Position numbers and translations under genes: made by a program
In this document: positions 26,472 to 34,972 of the stretch, in pieces
Layout of the letters: the number at the start of each line of letters is the position of its first letter
How positions within the stretch are numbered: position 1 is the stretch's first letter
Assembly (NCBI RefSeq): GCF_000633455.1
Contig: NZ_AYMG01000039.1
Location: forward strand, 119,782-183,781
DNA length: 64,000 bases
DNA from: Pedobacter jeongneungensis
GTDB taxonomy: Bacteria; Bacteroidota; Bacteroidia; Sphingobacteriales; Sphingobacteriaceae
Direction: 5' to 3'
The notes under the pieces: generated by a model
Told to the model about the DNA's origin: nothing
Database searches by the model: none
What the model saw: only the letters and a program-made list of their open reading frames with translations

Positions 26472-27839
26472 CTACAACTGTTTTTTCGGCTCTTCCTCAA
26501 GAAGTGTGTGATCTACCGAAACGGCATATGATGCGATCCAGGCGAGGATCTGTTCCATGATCCTGATGATCAGCTCCAGCTTGGTAACAGCCGTGACCCC
26601 GGGAACCAGGATTTTGCCGGTTTTAAACACCGGTGGTGGCAATGGTTGTGGCAAAATAAGCCCCTGAACTGCCGGGTTGCCCTGTTGCGCAGGTATTCCG
26701 GAATACAGGCTTACATGTTGAAGGAACAACTGAGTAATGTAATCTTTCATTGTCTTGGGCGGAGTATTGATCAAACCCGATGATTCATCCCAATGTTGAA
26801 GGCTGCCTGGCAAGGATCCATTCTGTATCCTGGTATAGGTTGCCTCTGATGTGGCCCCTCTTTTGACCACGAGGCCTTGAAGGGTATTAAGTGTGCCCCT
26901 TGTTAGGATATTAGGCGATCGCCCATAAATCTCCGCGATCTGTTGCAGGTCTGATTGGTGCCAGGCATGTGGCACAACATCCAGTACATTCCAATGCATT
27001 GTATTCCAGCTCTGGTAATCACCTGTTTGCGCAGTCCAGCCTTCCGGTAGTGGCGGAAAAGTACTATTGAATAGGCTCGCAAACGTACTTTCCCCTGGGG
27101 TGGGGCCTGCTGTAGGGTAAACAAGGGATACACCAAAGGCATCGAGTTGTTTTTTCTGTTTTAAATAAAGGGCAAGTGTAGGTGAGAGAGCACCAGCAAG
27201 GCTATGTCCACAAAACACGATCGCCGTATCCGCCGCGGGTTGCAGCCCTGCAATAAACTGTTCGAGGCTGGTATTGGGCGAAGCTGCAGTACCAGAACTG
27301 ATGAGTCCGAGCAATATGCTTATACCGGTCGCTGTTCCGTTGGAGATGTAGGGATCAGTTCCATTATAAGCCGATGGTGAGAAAAAAGCTGGATCATAAT
27401 TTGTCCAGTTTACCACTTCGGCCACCGAAAAATCTTCGGTCTCCCAGTCATAGAGTGAGGCCGGGTTGGTCGCTGCCACCGCCACAACGTAAGTCGGCAA
27501 TGTGGGACCGCCAGGAAAGGCTACTGCATCGCACTGCGCAACAAACAATGCATTGTCGGCAACACCTGTTGGCTTTCCTTTCTGATCGGTTTCTTCAATC
27601 AGTGCAGGGCCCCATACCAGCTGCCAGTTGCCTAGTATTGGGGTTACCGATGGATCTGCCACCGAAGGACCTGTTTGCCCCATCACTGTAACAGGTGGAA
27701 CATTATTTAAATAAAAAGAAAGGTCGTACTGCAGCTGCTGTTGCAATTCACTGCCAGTGCCGTTGTAGCCACCGGCACGGTTAGCCATGCAGGCCAGGCC
27801 AAATACCTGCTGATAAGCGTCAAAAGATGGATTTGCCAT
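26472..27839 (-). CDS. Lipase class 3 family protein (alpha/beta hydrolase)
   Basis: This 455-residue protein has the nucleophile elbow CGHSLAGALSPTLALYLK (GxSxG, about residue 210) characteristic of the fungal-lipase-like class 3 family. Asp and His partners should lie after it, with candidate HAW residues in LDVVPHAWHQSDLQQ. The N-terminus (MANPSFDAYQQVFGLACMANRA) shows no signal peptide, and the length fits cytoplasmic or non-classically released members. The natural substrate is unknown. By eye the gene is more GC-rich than its neighbours, which could reflect horizontal acquisition. It ends at the shared terminator 26303-26334. Confidence 0.8.
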   Translation of the reverse strand: MANPSFDAYQQVFGLACMANRAGGYNGTGSELQQQLQYDLSFYLNNVPPVTVMGQTGPSVADPSVTPILGNWQLVWGPALIEETDQKGKPTGVADNALFVAQCDAVAFPGGPTLPTYVVAVAATNPASLYDWETEDFSVAEVVNWTNYDPAFFSPSAYNGTDPYISNGTATGISILLGLISSGTAASPNTSLEQFIAGLQPAADTAIVFCGHSLAGALSPTLALYLKQKKQLDAFGVSLVYPTAGPTPGESTFASLFNSTFPPLPEGWTAQTGDYQSWNTMHWNVLDVVPHAWHQSDLQQIAEIYGRSPNILTRGTLNTLQGLVVKRGATSEATYTRIQNGSLPGSLQHWDESSGLINTPPKTMKDYITQLFLQHVSLYSGIPAQQGNPAVQGLILPQPLPPPVFKTGKILVPGVTAVTKLELIIRIMEQILAWIASYAVSVDHTLLEEEPKKQL

Positions 27840-28103
27840 AAGTTTAATGGATTAATAGGGTTGAAAAATAGGTTGATTTTATCACAGTACGCCATAAGCG
27901 CAAGCTTATCTCCTGTTGAATGATATGATGGACGGCCGTCTGCCATATTGATTTTGATCGGAGCATAAACTGATGCGTTGAGAGCGTAATAATTAAGATA
28001 AATTTACAAATTATAGGAATATTTAAAAATACTTAATACTACAAAATTTAAAATACTTAAAATTCAGTATCGTCATTATACTACTACAAATCTTATGTAA
28101 CGG

Positions 28104-28256
28104 TTACCCATCCGATTGTATATCCAAAAGGTTGGATTCAAGGCTCTCTATCAACTTGTTTCTTCGTTGGGAGGCAACATTCTCATCATCAATTACCATG
28201 GTGGATATTTCGGCAAAAGTTTCGTTGAAATACGCAGATAAGGAAAATAACAGCAT
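28104..28256 (-). CDS. Short 50-residue ORF after the cupin gene (possible remnant)
   Basis: ATG at 28256-28254, 1 nt after the cupin stop, opens a 50-codon frame ending at 28104. The product reads MLLFSLSAYFNETFAEISTM and then a charged helix-like tail (ASQRRNKLIESLESNLLDI). I recognise no family. The tight spacing suggests translational coupling or the tail of a decayed gene. Chance is possible at this length. Confidence 0.3.
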   Translation of the reverse strand: MLLFSLSAYFNETFAEISTMVIDDENVASQRRNKLIESLESNLLDIQSDG

Positions 28257-28257
28257 A

Positions 28258-28749
28258 CTATTGGTTTGGAACGGATTTGGCATCAATGAGGACGGCAATC
28301 TGTATACAGGGCTGATCAGACCGGTTACTCCAGGCATGATTGGTACCCCGCTGGATTACAATATCTCCCACCTTTAATTTCGTCTCTTCATCATCCAATA
28401 CCAGGTAAATTTCTCCCGATGCAATGATGATATAGTCCAGGGTATCCGTTTGATGCATTAACGGGTGCGGAGTTCCCGGCTGAGCGACTATGCCCAACTG
28501 ATCATCTGGCGGAATGCTGACGTACCTGAAATAAGTTCCACGAGTAGGCGTAATGGGAAATGCTGTATTTTCAATATCAAGTTCTTTATCAAGAGCGGCC
28601 GGCGAAGAATCTGTAGCCCATATATCAGAAATGATAAGTCCTGGAAAATGCTCTGATACGTTTTTTGCTTCAGCATCAGAGCTGATTACTGATCTTCCCT
28701 CTTTTTCTCCGGTAACTACCCTTCTCGGAATGGTATTGAATGTATTCAT
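28258..28749 (-). CDS. Cupin-domain protein
   Basis: From ATG 28749 (MNTFNTIPRRVVTGEKEG) the product has 163 residues. An earlier in-frame ATG at 28806 would fall inside the HxlR-type operator and add a Cys-rich head, so I prefer 28749. The cupin fold is shown by HPLMHQTDTLDYIIIASGEIYLVLDDEETKLKVGDIVIQRGTNHAW (about 88-145), containing the HxH-like, E and H metal-ligand positions. Cupins of this type bind a metal and a small molecule; the reaction is unknown. It is divergent from the HxlR regulator across about 97 bp, so it is a likely target. Confidence 0.8.
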   Translation of the reverse strand: MNTFNTIPRRVVTGEKEGRSVISSDAEAKNVSEHFPGLIISDIWATDSSPAALDKELDIENTAFPITPTRGTYFRYVSIPPDDQLGIVAQPGTPHPLMHQTDTLDYIIIASGEIYLVLDDEETKLKVGDIVIQRGTNHAWSNRSDQPCIQIAVLIDAKSVPNQ

Positions 28750-28793
28750 GGCTTTATAATTATTTTCTGAGCAAATCTCGCAAACACATTTTT

Positions 28794-28825
28794 TATATTT
28801 GCCCACACTAACTCCAAGGTTAGTG
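28794..28825. promoter_or_regulatory. Divergent promoter with HxlR-type operator
   Basis: A perfect inverted repeat, CACTAACTCCAAGGTTAGTG (28806-28825; 7-bp arms, 6-nt centre), lies 20 bp before the HxlR start. It follows a TATATTTG box (28794-28801) that matches the Bacteroidota -7 consensus. The operator would overlap the transcription start of the regulator, which fits autorepression together with control of the divergent cupin gene. Confidence 0.55.
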
Positions 28826-28845
28826 CACCTAAACCATCCTCAACC

Positions 28846-29214
28846 ATGGAAAAAACAAGGAACACCCAATGCATTAAGGAGCTGATGAACCTTAGAGATA
28901 GTTTTGATGCGCTAAACGGCAAATGGAAGCTACCAGTGCTACAATATCTTTTTAACAGGCAAGATGAGCTTAACGGCTTTAGGAAGATCGCACAGGGCAT
29001 TGAGGGGATTTCGGATAAGATGCTTGCCAAGGAGCTTCGGGAACTCGAAGAAAACAACCTGATCCAGAAACTTTGCTGTGAAGTTTCTCACTCAAGTATA
29101 CGTTATCAAATTTCCGAACACGGAAAAACGACCATCCCGCTCATACGCACATTGGTAGAATGGGGAAGAATGCACCGGGAAGTAGCAACAAATATCATCA
29201 AGAAACCCAGTTGA
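28846..29214 (+). CDS. HxlR-family winged-helix transcriptional regulator
   Basis: This 122-residue protein matches the HxlR family throughout: FDALNGKWKLPVLQYLF, NGFRKIAQGIEGISDKMLAKELRELEENNLI and YQISEHGKTTIPLIRTLVEWG. The single N-terminal Cys9 (NTQCIKEL) is at the position used for redox or electrophile sensing in some members. It is divergent from a cupin gene, with a perfect palindrome in between. It probably represses that gene and itself. Confidence 0.88.
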   Translation: MEKTRNTQCIKELMNLRDSFDALNGKWKLPVLQYLFNRQDELNGFRKIAQGIEGISDKMLAKELRELEENNLIQKLCCEVSHSSIRYQISEHGKTTIPLIRTLVEWGRMHREVATNIIKKPS

Positions 29215-29410
29215 ATTCTCCTTCTAAGATTAGATTTCATATTTATACGAGTGTCTGCGCTTTCAATTTAACCTGGTGTTTCAGCTGGAATTTCAGAAGA
29301 TATCTGCTAAAAAGTGAACTTCAATAACAGTGGCAGATTTATGGAAAAATAAATAACCTGGCATCACTTAAGAAATATCCCATACCGATAAACATCTTGT
29401 CAAGAACAAT

Positions 29411-30016
29411 ATGAATAAACGAACACTACTTTTAATATCAATCTTTTTCACCCAATGTACGACCAGGCATGCTGAACAATGGCAAAAAATCACTATTGAT
29501 CCTAAACTTCCCAGATACGCAGCCTTTTCTTCGATGAAGAAACAGATAGAAGCATTCTTTAATCCACTTCCAGATACTATTCCAAAGGCCAGTAATGATG
29601 TAACATTTTTTGCAGGCAACTACCAAAACAAAAAGGACACCGCTGGCACCAAAAATAACCATTGTGAAGCCTATTACAAAGATTCAGATACGCTATTTAT
29701 CCGCATCGGAAAAGACGGTATTTTAGGTGGAAATGGCTTCACCATCAGCTGTAAAAACGAAAATTTCAATACCAAGGGATACCTCTATTCAGACATGGTC
29801 TATATGGGTAAGGTTAATCAGCCACAACACTGGGTAATCTACCAAAAGCTAACCTTAGATAAAAAGAGTTACAGAGTTGGTGACAGCTTGTACGGAAAAA
29901 TTGATTTTAAGGCCATGGAAAGAAACGAAATTGGCGATACAATCCTCTATAAAGGAAATGGAAATTTCAGAGTAAAAGTTGAAAAACTTATCATGGTAGA
30001 ACCACTTAATATGTAA
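29411..30016 (+). CDS. Hypothetical lipoprotein
   Basis: This 201-residue protein has an N-terminal signal with a lipobox-like FTQC (Cys16, less typical than LxxC). No known domain was recognised. The mature part is mixed alpha/beta, with ITIDPKLPRYAAFSSMKKQIEAFF and a C-terminal beta-rich half (YRVGDSLYGKIDFKAMERN). It is monocistronic, with about 195 bp of featureless sequence before it. Codon use and length argue for a real gene. Confidence 0.6.
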   Translation: MNKRTLLLISIFFTQCTTRHAEQWQKITIDPKLPRYAAFSSMKKQIEAFFNPLPDTIPKASNDVTFFAGNYQNKKDTAGTKNNHCEAYYKDSDTLFIRIGKDGILGGNGFTISCKNENFNTKGYLYSDMVYMGKVNQPQHWVIYQKLTLDKKSYRVGDSLYGKIDFKAMERNEIGDTILYKGNGNFRVKVEKLIMVEPLNM

Positions 30017-30186
30017 ATATCATTTAAACAGAGAGAATTGGCAAATGAAAAAAAAATCATTTTTGAATGGTTAAAAATTTAAACATTCGATGAGAAACCA
30101 ATGGTCGAAAAAGATTGTGCGTGCGCAATAGGACTGCAATTTCTCGATATCATCTAATAGGATGTCAGATATGCCTTAAAATGACA

Positions 30187-30217
30187 AAACCCCTTAAATA
30201 ATTAATTTAAGGGGTTT
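30187..30217 (-). terminator. Rho-independent terminator for the tRNA cluster
   Basis: A 13-bp perfect stem, AAACCCCTTAAAT (30187-30199) and ATTTAAGGGGTTT (30205-30217), has a 5-nt loop. On the minus strand it is followed by a T-rich tail (TTTTGTCATTTT). It lies 27 bp downstream of the last tRNA-Pro. Confidence 0.75.
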
Positions 30218-30243
30218 GTAATGGATTTTTAATCCTTGTTTCG

Positions 30244-30317
30244 TCGGGATGGCAGGATTCGAACCTACGACCTCCTGCTCCCAAAGCAGGCGCGATACCG
30301 GGCTACGCTACATCCCG
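30244..30317 (-). tRNA. tRNA-Pro (anticodon TGG), copy 2
   Basis: A 74-base gene with acceptor stem CGGGATG/CATCCCG, an anticodon arm CTGCTTTGGGAGCAG (anticodon TGG) and a T arm with GGTTCGAATCC. CCA is not encoded. It is identical in sequence to the copy 126 bp upstream at 30370-30443. Confidence 0.97.
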
Positions 30318-30369
30318 AACTTGGTATCGATCTTTTTTTTATCCTGTTTTAAAAGTGGATAAACTTTTG

Positions 30370-30443
30370 TCGGGATGGCAGGATTCGAACCTACGACCTC
30401 CTGCTCCCAAAGCAGGCGCGATACCGGGCTACGCTACATCCCG
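30370..30443 (-). tRNA. tRNA-Pro (anticodon TGG), copy 1
   Basis: A 74-base gene identical to 30244-30317. The duplicated unit also includes at least ten bases of 5' flank (the GATACCAAGTT side), so the copies arose by a recent tandem duplication of about 126 bp. It is probably cotranscribed with tRNA-Ser. Confidence 0.97.
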
Positions 30444-30538
30444 AACTTGGTATCTCCTTTTTATTCCCTATTTCTAGGGGCTGCAAAGTAACGGTTTTAA
30501 AATGACATTTTCATTTTTTTTATTACTTTTTTTTTCTG

Positions 30539-30627
<89 letters not shown>

Positions 30628-30709
30628 TTTTCAACCTCTATTTTCCGTCCTACCGACGTTGTTTTGAGGTCTGCAAATATAGTAAAACAAGTTATTCTGC
30701 AAAAAAAAA

Positions 30710-32788
30710 TTATGATAATTGTTGATAATCTATGCGAACATGATAGATACTCATCAGCATCGTCTTGAATATCAATTTGATAGTTTCAATATCTTTTAAC
30801 GTTAAATCGCAATCATCAAGCTGATTTTGTTCCAATTTGTAGTTAATTATACGTTCAACCAGGTCATTTATGTTCTGCGCATCGGGATTTTTCAGACTTC
30901 TTGAGGCAGCTTCTACCGAATCTGCCAACATTAACACACCAGTTTCTTTGCTAAAAGGTATCGGTCCGGGGTAGCGGAAAATGTTTTCGTCGACAAATTT
31001 TTCCGGAGAATTTTTCAAAAAAGACTGATAAAAATAATCCACCCTGGTATTTCCATGGTGCGTTCTGATAAAATCGATAATGGCCTCGGGAATCTGGTTT
31101 TTTCTTAAAATCTCAATTCCCTTATGCACATGCTGAATAATAATCTGTGCACTTTGCTCATAAGGCAATTTATCGTGCGGACTTACAGCCGTATTCTGAT
31201 TTTCGATAAAATATTGCGGATTATCAACCTTACCGATATCATGATACAATGCCCCTGCCCTAACCAATACCGAATTACCGCCTATTTTAAAAATAGCAGC
31301 CTCGGCAAGGTTAGCTACCTGTAGCGAGTGCTGAAACGTTCCAGGCGCTTTAAAAGCAAGCTCCCTTAACAATTTATTATTGGTATTGGTGAGCTCAATT
31401 AGCGCCACATCTGAAGTGATGCCAAAAATACGCTCGAACAGGTAAATTAACGGATAGGCCAAAAGTGACAATAAGACGCTAAAAATAAAAGGAATAAAAT
31501 TGATCCATTCAATTTCGCGGAAAGATCCTTCACGCAGCAAAGCAATCCCCACAAAAGAAACAAAGTAGGCCAACAATATAAATAAGGCCGAAACCAGAAA
31601 CCTTTCGCGCTTAACAAAGTTTTTGATGCTGAATATGGCTACCATACCTGCAGTAACCTGATAAAACACAAATTCAAAACTATTGGCCACAAAGAAGCCG
31701 GCAATCAAAATCACCAGCATATGGAGATAAAGCGCCAAACGCGTATCGAATAAAATCCTGATGATAATGGGTACCACACAAAACGGAATGTAATACAAAC
31801 TTGGGATTTCCATTTTAATGGCCCAGGTTAAGGCCAGCAACATCCCGGTGGTTACAATCAGGATTAAAGAAAGCTGGCGGTTATCAGCAAAAATATCTTT
31901 CCTGAAAAGAAAAAGGAACGACATTAATATGGTGAGAATAAAACCCACCAGTACCACCTGCCCTAAATAAACTAATGCCCTGCTGCCAATGGTTTTGGTC
32001 TGCGCATCGTAGGTGGCCTTATACGATTCGAGTTTTTGATAAATTTCTTCATCAATCACATCATTTTTGGCCACAATCAGCTCCCCCTTTTGCACCATCC
32101 CCTTAGTGGTCGAAATATTATTAATGGTATTATCCTGTATCGTTTGCGTTAATCGTTCATCGAATACAATATTTGGCGTAATATGATCAATAGCCAGATT
32201 GGCTACCAAATCGCCCATTACCGGGTTGGGAGCCTTAAAATTATCTTTAAAAAAGTTTAGTGCTGTTTCGGCCGTAAAAACATCCTGTGTATTTTTTTCC
32301 TGCGCCACATTATTTTCGAGCAGAGAAAAATCGTAATTTTTTCCGCCTGCCTGATGCTTTACATTTAATCCGATAATTCCTTTCTGATAAATACTCTGAA
32401 GTAAACGGTAAGCAGCAGCCTTATAAGCTTCCTTTTCCTTTTCATCAAGCTGCTTCGATTTCCACTTGATATCAAATTCGTTACCAAATTCATCCAATGC
32501 TGTAGCGGTAATCCCCCGGTCAAACTGGTAAACCGGCAAAATATCTTTTAATGCATTCTTTTTATCAGCACTTACCTGCGGGTTTGTTTTTAAAATAGCA
32601 AAACTAAAAGGAGAAATCAGATCCTTATTTTTCCAAACGGCATTTTTTTCAAATTCATACCTAAATCTGGGTTGTTTCGGCAGGAATAGCGTAATAATGA
32701 AAACGGTAAATATCATCATTACATACTTCAGGTTTGATGAATATTTCCGGTAAAGGATTTTATGGGAATTTCTCTTGATTTTGGCCAA
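30710..32788 (-). CDS. PgpH-like 7TM-HD-domain phosphodiesterase
   Basis: This 692-residue protein has an N-terminal TM (about 22-40), a roughly 230-residue extracytoplasmic 7TMR-HDED domain, a seven-helix membrane block (about 270-460), and a cytoplasmic HDIG domain with FQHSLQVANLAE, LYHDIGKVDNPQYF, HVHKG and FIRTHHGN. These features match PgpH/YqfF, which hydrolyse cyclic-di-AMP in Firmicutes and occur widely in Bacteroidota. Control of c-di-AMP or a related nucleotide is inferred. It is monocistronic and divergent from the SPFH operon. Confidence 0.9.
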   Translation of the reverse strand: MAKIKRNSHKILYRKYSSNLKYVMMIFTVFIITLFLPKQPRFRYEFEKNAVWKNKDLISPFSFAILKTNPQVSADKKNALKDILPVYQFDRGITATALDEFGNEFDIKWKSKQLDEKEKEAYKAAAYRLLQSIYQKGIIGLNVKHQAGGKNYDFSLLENNVAQEKNTQDVFTAETALNFFKDNFKAPNPVMGDLVANLAIDHITPNIVFDERLTQTIQDNTINNISTTKGMVQKGELIVAKNDVIDEEIYQKLESYKATYDAQTKTIGSRALVYLGQVVLVGFILTILMSFLFLFRKDIFADNRQLSLILIVTTGMLLALTWAIKMEIPSLYYIPFCVVPIIIRILFDTRLALYLHMLVILIAGFFVANSFEFVFYQVTAGMVAIFSIKNFVKRERFLVSALFILLAYFVSFVGIALLREGSFREIEWINFIPFIFSVLLSLLAYPLIYLFERIFGITSDVALIELTNTNNKLLRELAFKAPGTFQHSLQVANLAEAAIFKIGGNSVLVRAGALYHDIGKVDNPQYFIENQNTAVSPHDKLPYEQSAQIIIQHVHKGIEILRKNQIPEAIIDFIRTHHGNTRVDYFYQSFLKNSPEKFVDENIFRYPGPIPFSKETGVLMLADSVEAASRSLKNPDAQNINDLVERIINYKLEQNQLDDCDLTLKDIETIKLIFKTMLMSIYHVRIDYQQLS

Positions 32789-32906
32789 AACGATATAATT
32801 ATTGTATTGTCAAAAATAACATTTTTATCTAATATACATTTCAGGGATTTTGTTTGCAATTACCAGATTTTATATTTTACTTTATGATATCAAATTAATA
32901 TCAATT

Positions 32907-33764
32907 ATGTATCAGGAAAAAATCATCAGCCCACCATCTGGGTATTTAACATTCGCCATAAGCATTGCATTGCTGGCTGCATCTATTTTCTGTTTTGTTA
33001 CAGAAATCTTTCTCTGGGGAGGAATTTTATTGGCTGTGGATATATTTTTAATCTTCCCGGGTTTTTTAATCATCAACCCCAACCAATCGATGGTGCTAAC
33101 TTTATTCGGAAAATATATCGGTACAGTAAAAGCTGATGGTTTTTTCTGGGTAAACCCATTAACCGCTAAAAGAAGGTTATCCTTAAAAGCAAATAACCTA
33201 AACGGACAACAGTTAAAGGTTAACGATAAATTAGGGAACCCGATTGAGATTGCCGCTGTTGTGGTTTGGAAAGTAAACGAAACCGCCAAGGCTGTTTTCT
33301 CGGTCGAAAATTACATGCAATATGTAAATATCCAGAGCGAAGCCGCTGTAAGGCATTTAGCCAATATTTTTCCATACGACCATGCTGAGGGCGAAGAAAC
33401 CAGCATTACTTTAAAGGATGGAGCAGATAAAGTAAGCGAATTATTGGAAAACGAACTGAACGAGCGTTTATCGAGAGCGGGGATTGAAGTTTTAGAAGCC
33501 CGGATTTCGCATTTGGCTTATGCGCCCGAAATTGCCAGTGCCATGTTACAGCGCCAGCAGGCCACAGCCGTAATTGCCGCCCGTAAATTAATTGTTGAAG
33601 GTGCAGTTGGCATGGTAGAAATGGCTTTAGAGAAATTATCGCAAAAAGGAATTGTTGAGCTGGATGAAGAACGCAAGGCAGCCATGGTAAGCAATTTATT
33701 GGTAGTGCTTTGTGGCGATCGCCATGTACAACCTGTGGTAAATACGGGTACTTTATATAATTAA
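32907..33764 (+). CDS. SPFH (band 7/stomatin-like) domain protein
   Basis: From ATG 32907 (MYQEKIISPPSGYLTF) the product has 285 residues; the in-frame ATG at 32850 adds a non-family head, so I prefer the later start. Two N-terminal membrane helices are followed by the SPFH domain: NQSMVLTLFGKYIGTVKADGFFWVNPL, then VVVWKVNETAKAVFSVENYMQYVNIQSEAAVR and AYAPEIASAMLQRQQATAVIAARKLIVEGAV. SPFH proteins form oligomeric rings in membrane microdomains and modulate proteases or membrane order. It is followed by two small genes in the same direction. Confidence 0.9.
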   Translation: MYQEKIISPPSGYLTFAISIALLAASIFCFVTEIFLWGGILLAVDIFLIFPGFLIINPNQSMVLTLFGKYIGTVKADGFFWVNPLTAKRRLSLKANNLNGQQLKVNDKLGNPIEIAAVVVWKVNETAKAVFSVENYMQYVNIQSEAAVRHLANIFPYDHAEGEETSITLKDGADKVSELLENELNERLSRAGIEVLEARISHLAYAPEIASAMLQRQQATAVIAARKLIVEGAVGMVEMALEKLSQKGIVELDEERKAAMVSNLLVVLCGDRHVQPVVNTGTLYN

Positions 33765-33767
33765 GAT

Positions 33768-34226
33768 ATGGAGTTTGAGGAGAAACAGGGCTTAAAAATA
33801 TGGTGGTTATACCTCGTAACCGGGGTAAGCATATTCCCAACATTGGCTATACTGATCTTCGATAAAGGCGGATTAAGTTTAGCGGAGTTGCAAAAAATGT
33901 ACTTTACACCTTTATTGGCTGTATTTCTACCTTTTTTAATCATTTTTGTAGTACAGCAGAATAAGTTAACACTAAAAATAAATGCCGAAGGCTTATCTTA
34001 TCGGTATTTCCCCTTCCATTTTAAGCCAAGTTATTTTCATTGGATGAGCATAGAAAAAGCTTACATCAGAAAATTCGATGCATTTTCTGAATATGGTGGT
34101 TATGGCGTTAAAACCCGGTTATGGTTTAAACATAAAGATAAAGCCTACATTTTAAACGATAAAAACAGGGGATTACAACCGAGTTTAAAAATGGCAAAAA
34201 ACTTCTGTTCAGTTCAAATAAAATAG
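33768..34226 (+). pseudogene. Two-TM protein, frameshifted near its 3' end (SPFH operon gene 2)
   Basis: The open frame gives 152 residues: two membrane helices (about 10-33 and 42-65) and a PH-like beta domain (LKINAEGLSYRYFPFHF to KTRLWFKHKDKAYIL). At the A run 34187-34191 the reading appears to lose one base. Shifting to -1 continues as LKNGKKLLFSSNKIEDLEMF and then LINLKTRYNIQAIQ, ending at TAA 34286-34288, just 2 nt before the next gene's ATG. The -1 continuation looks like a family C-terminus, while the frame-0 tail (MAKNFCSVQIK) does not. The slip site TTTAAAA fits the X XXY YYZ pattern. True mutation, sequencing error, programmed -1 slippage and transcriptional slippage are all possible. 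Confidence 0.65.
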
Positions 34227-34290
34227 AAGACCTGGAAATGTTCCTCATTAATTTAAAAACGAGGTATAATATACAAGCAATACAATAAGA

Positions 34291-34458
34291 ATGGCGGAGA
34301 AAGATAAAAAAGCTTTTGTATTAAGAATTAGTCCTGCTTTATTAAAAGAAGTGGAAATTTGGGCTGCAGATGAGTTTCGGAGTACCAACGGGCAGATTGA
34401 GTTTTTGCTTACCCAGGCCATAAAATCGAGAAAAAAAGGTAAAGCGAAGGAGGAATAA
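34291..34458 (+). CDS. Small Arc-like ribbon-helix-helix DNA-binding protein (55 residues)
   Basis: ATG 34291 opens a 55-codon frame ending TAA 34456-34458. The product contains KKAFVLRISPALLKEVEIWA and DEFRSTNGQIEFLLTQAI, which fits the ribbon-helix-helix fold of Arc-type repressors (beta strand FVLRI, then two helices with STNGQIEFLL). The C-terminus is Lys-rich. It is the third gene of the SPFH unit, starting 2 nt after the shifted stop of the second gene. It could regulate the operon; targets are unknown. Confidence 0.75.
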   Translation: MAEKDKKAFVLRISPALLKEVEIWAADEFRSTNGQIEFLLTQAIKSRKKGKAKEE

Positions 34459-34493
34459 AACTGCAATTGTGAATTGCAAACTGAAAATAATAT

Positions 34494-34583
34494 GGGCGTT
34501 CCCCAAGGGGCGGGCTTTGCAGGGCTGCGCTTCGCTCCGGTACCGATGAAGAATCGGTACTGAACCCTTACAATCCCTAACGC
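34494..34583. repeat. REP-like palindromic element
   Basis: The element runs from GGGCGTTCCCC to CCCTAACGC. It contains CCCC/GGGG near its 5' end and GTACCGAT (34540-34547)/ATCGGTAC (34553-34560) in the middle. A related core, TTCCGATGAAAAATCGGAA, occurs near 42220. I know this as a dispersed intergenic repeat type in Bacteroidota, but have not verified it here. Confidence 0.5.
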
Positions 34584-34612
34584 AAAACCCACAGGTGTAG
34601 ATTAACCTTTTT

Positions 34613-34645
34613 AAACCTATAAGGTTTTTGAAACCTTATAGGTTT
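34613..34645. repeat. 15-bp perfect inverted repeat
   Basis: AAACCTATAAGGTTT (34613-34627) and AAACCTTATAGGTTT (34631-34645) form a 15-bp stem with a 3-nt TTG loop. A weaker relative, AGGTTT/AAACCT, is at 34905-34919. These could also act as terminators of the SPFH operon. Confidence 0.6.
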
Positions 34646-34972
34646 GTGCAATTATTTTTATTCCCGAAGGCTACAGGCTTTAATCCACAAACCTGATAGA
34701 ACGGATGCCGATTTTTTCTATCGGCAGAAGGGATAGCAGGGCTAACCTTCAGCCATTAACACGGAACCATTCATTTTCAAAAAAATATTGACCACCTAAG
34801 CCACCTTAGCACATCTAAGTTGTATGCACAGCCAAAAACCATTCAAAACTTATTATGATCAAACATGCTAAAATCGTTTTTTATACGTTATTTTTAAATC
34901 TCACAGGTTTTGGAAACCTACAAGGTTTAACTAACTTAGCGGCCTAACCAAAAATTCATAAAAATTTTGCAC

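Larger units (their letters stand above)
34459..34972. other. Intergenic region with several palindromic repeats
   Basis: Over 500 bp between the Arc-like gene and the thiolase. It contains a REP-like element bounded by GGGCGTT and CTAACGC (34494-34583), a 15-bp palindrome at 34613-34645 and a shorter one at 34905-34919. No gene is supported. Confidence 0.6.

Noticed and set aside
28750..28806. Upstream start for the cupin gene
   Set aside because: It falls in the putative HxlR operator and encodes a Cys-rich head absent from the fold; ATG 28749 is preferred.
32850..32906. Upstream start for the SPFH gene
   Set aside because: The added head is not family-like; ATG 32907 begins with the conserved membrane-helix region.
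34181..34192. Claim of programmed ribosomal frameshifting
   Set aside because: The heptamer fits, but no downstream pseudoknot is apparent, and a sequencing error or mutation in an A run is equally likely, so only a frameshift is reported.
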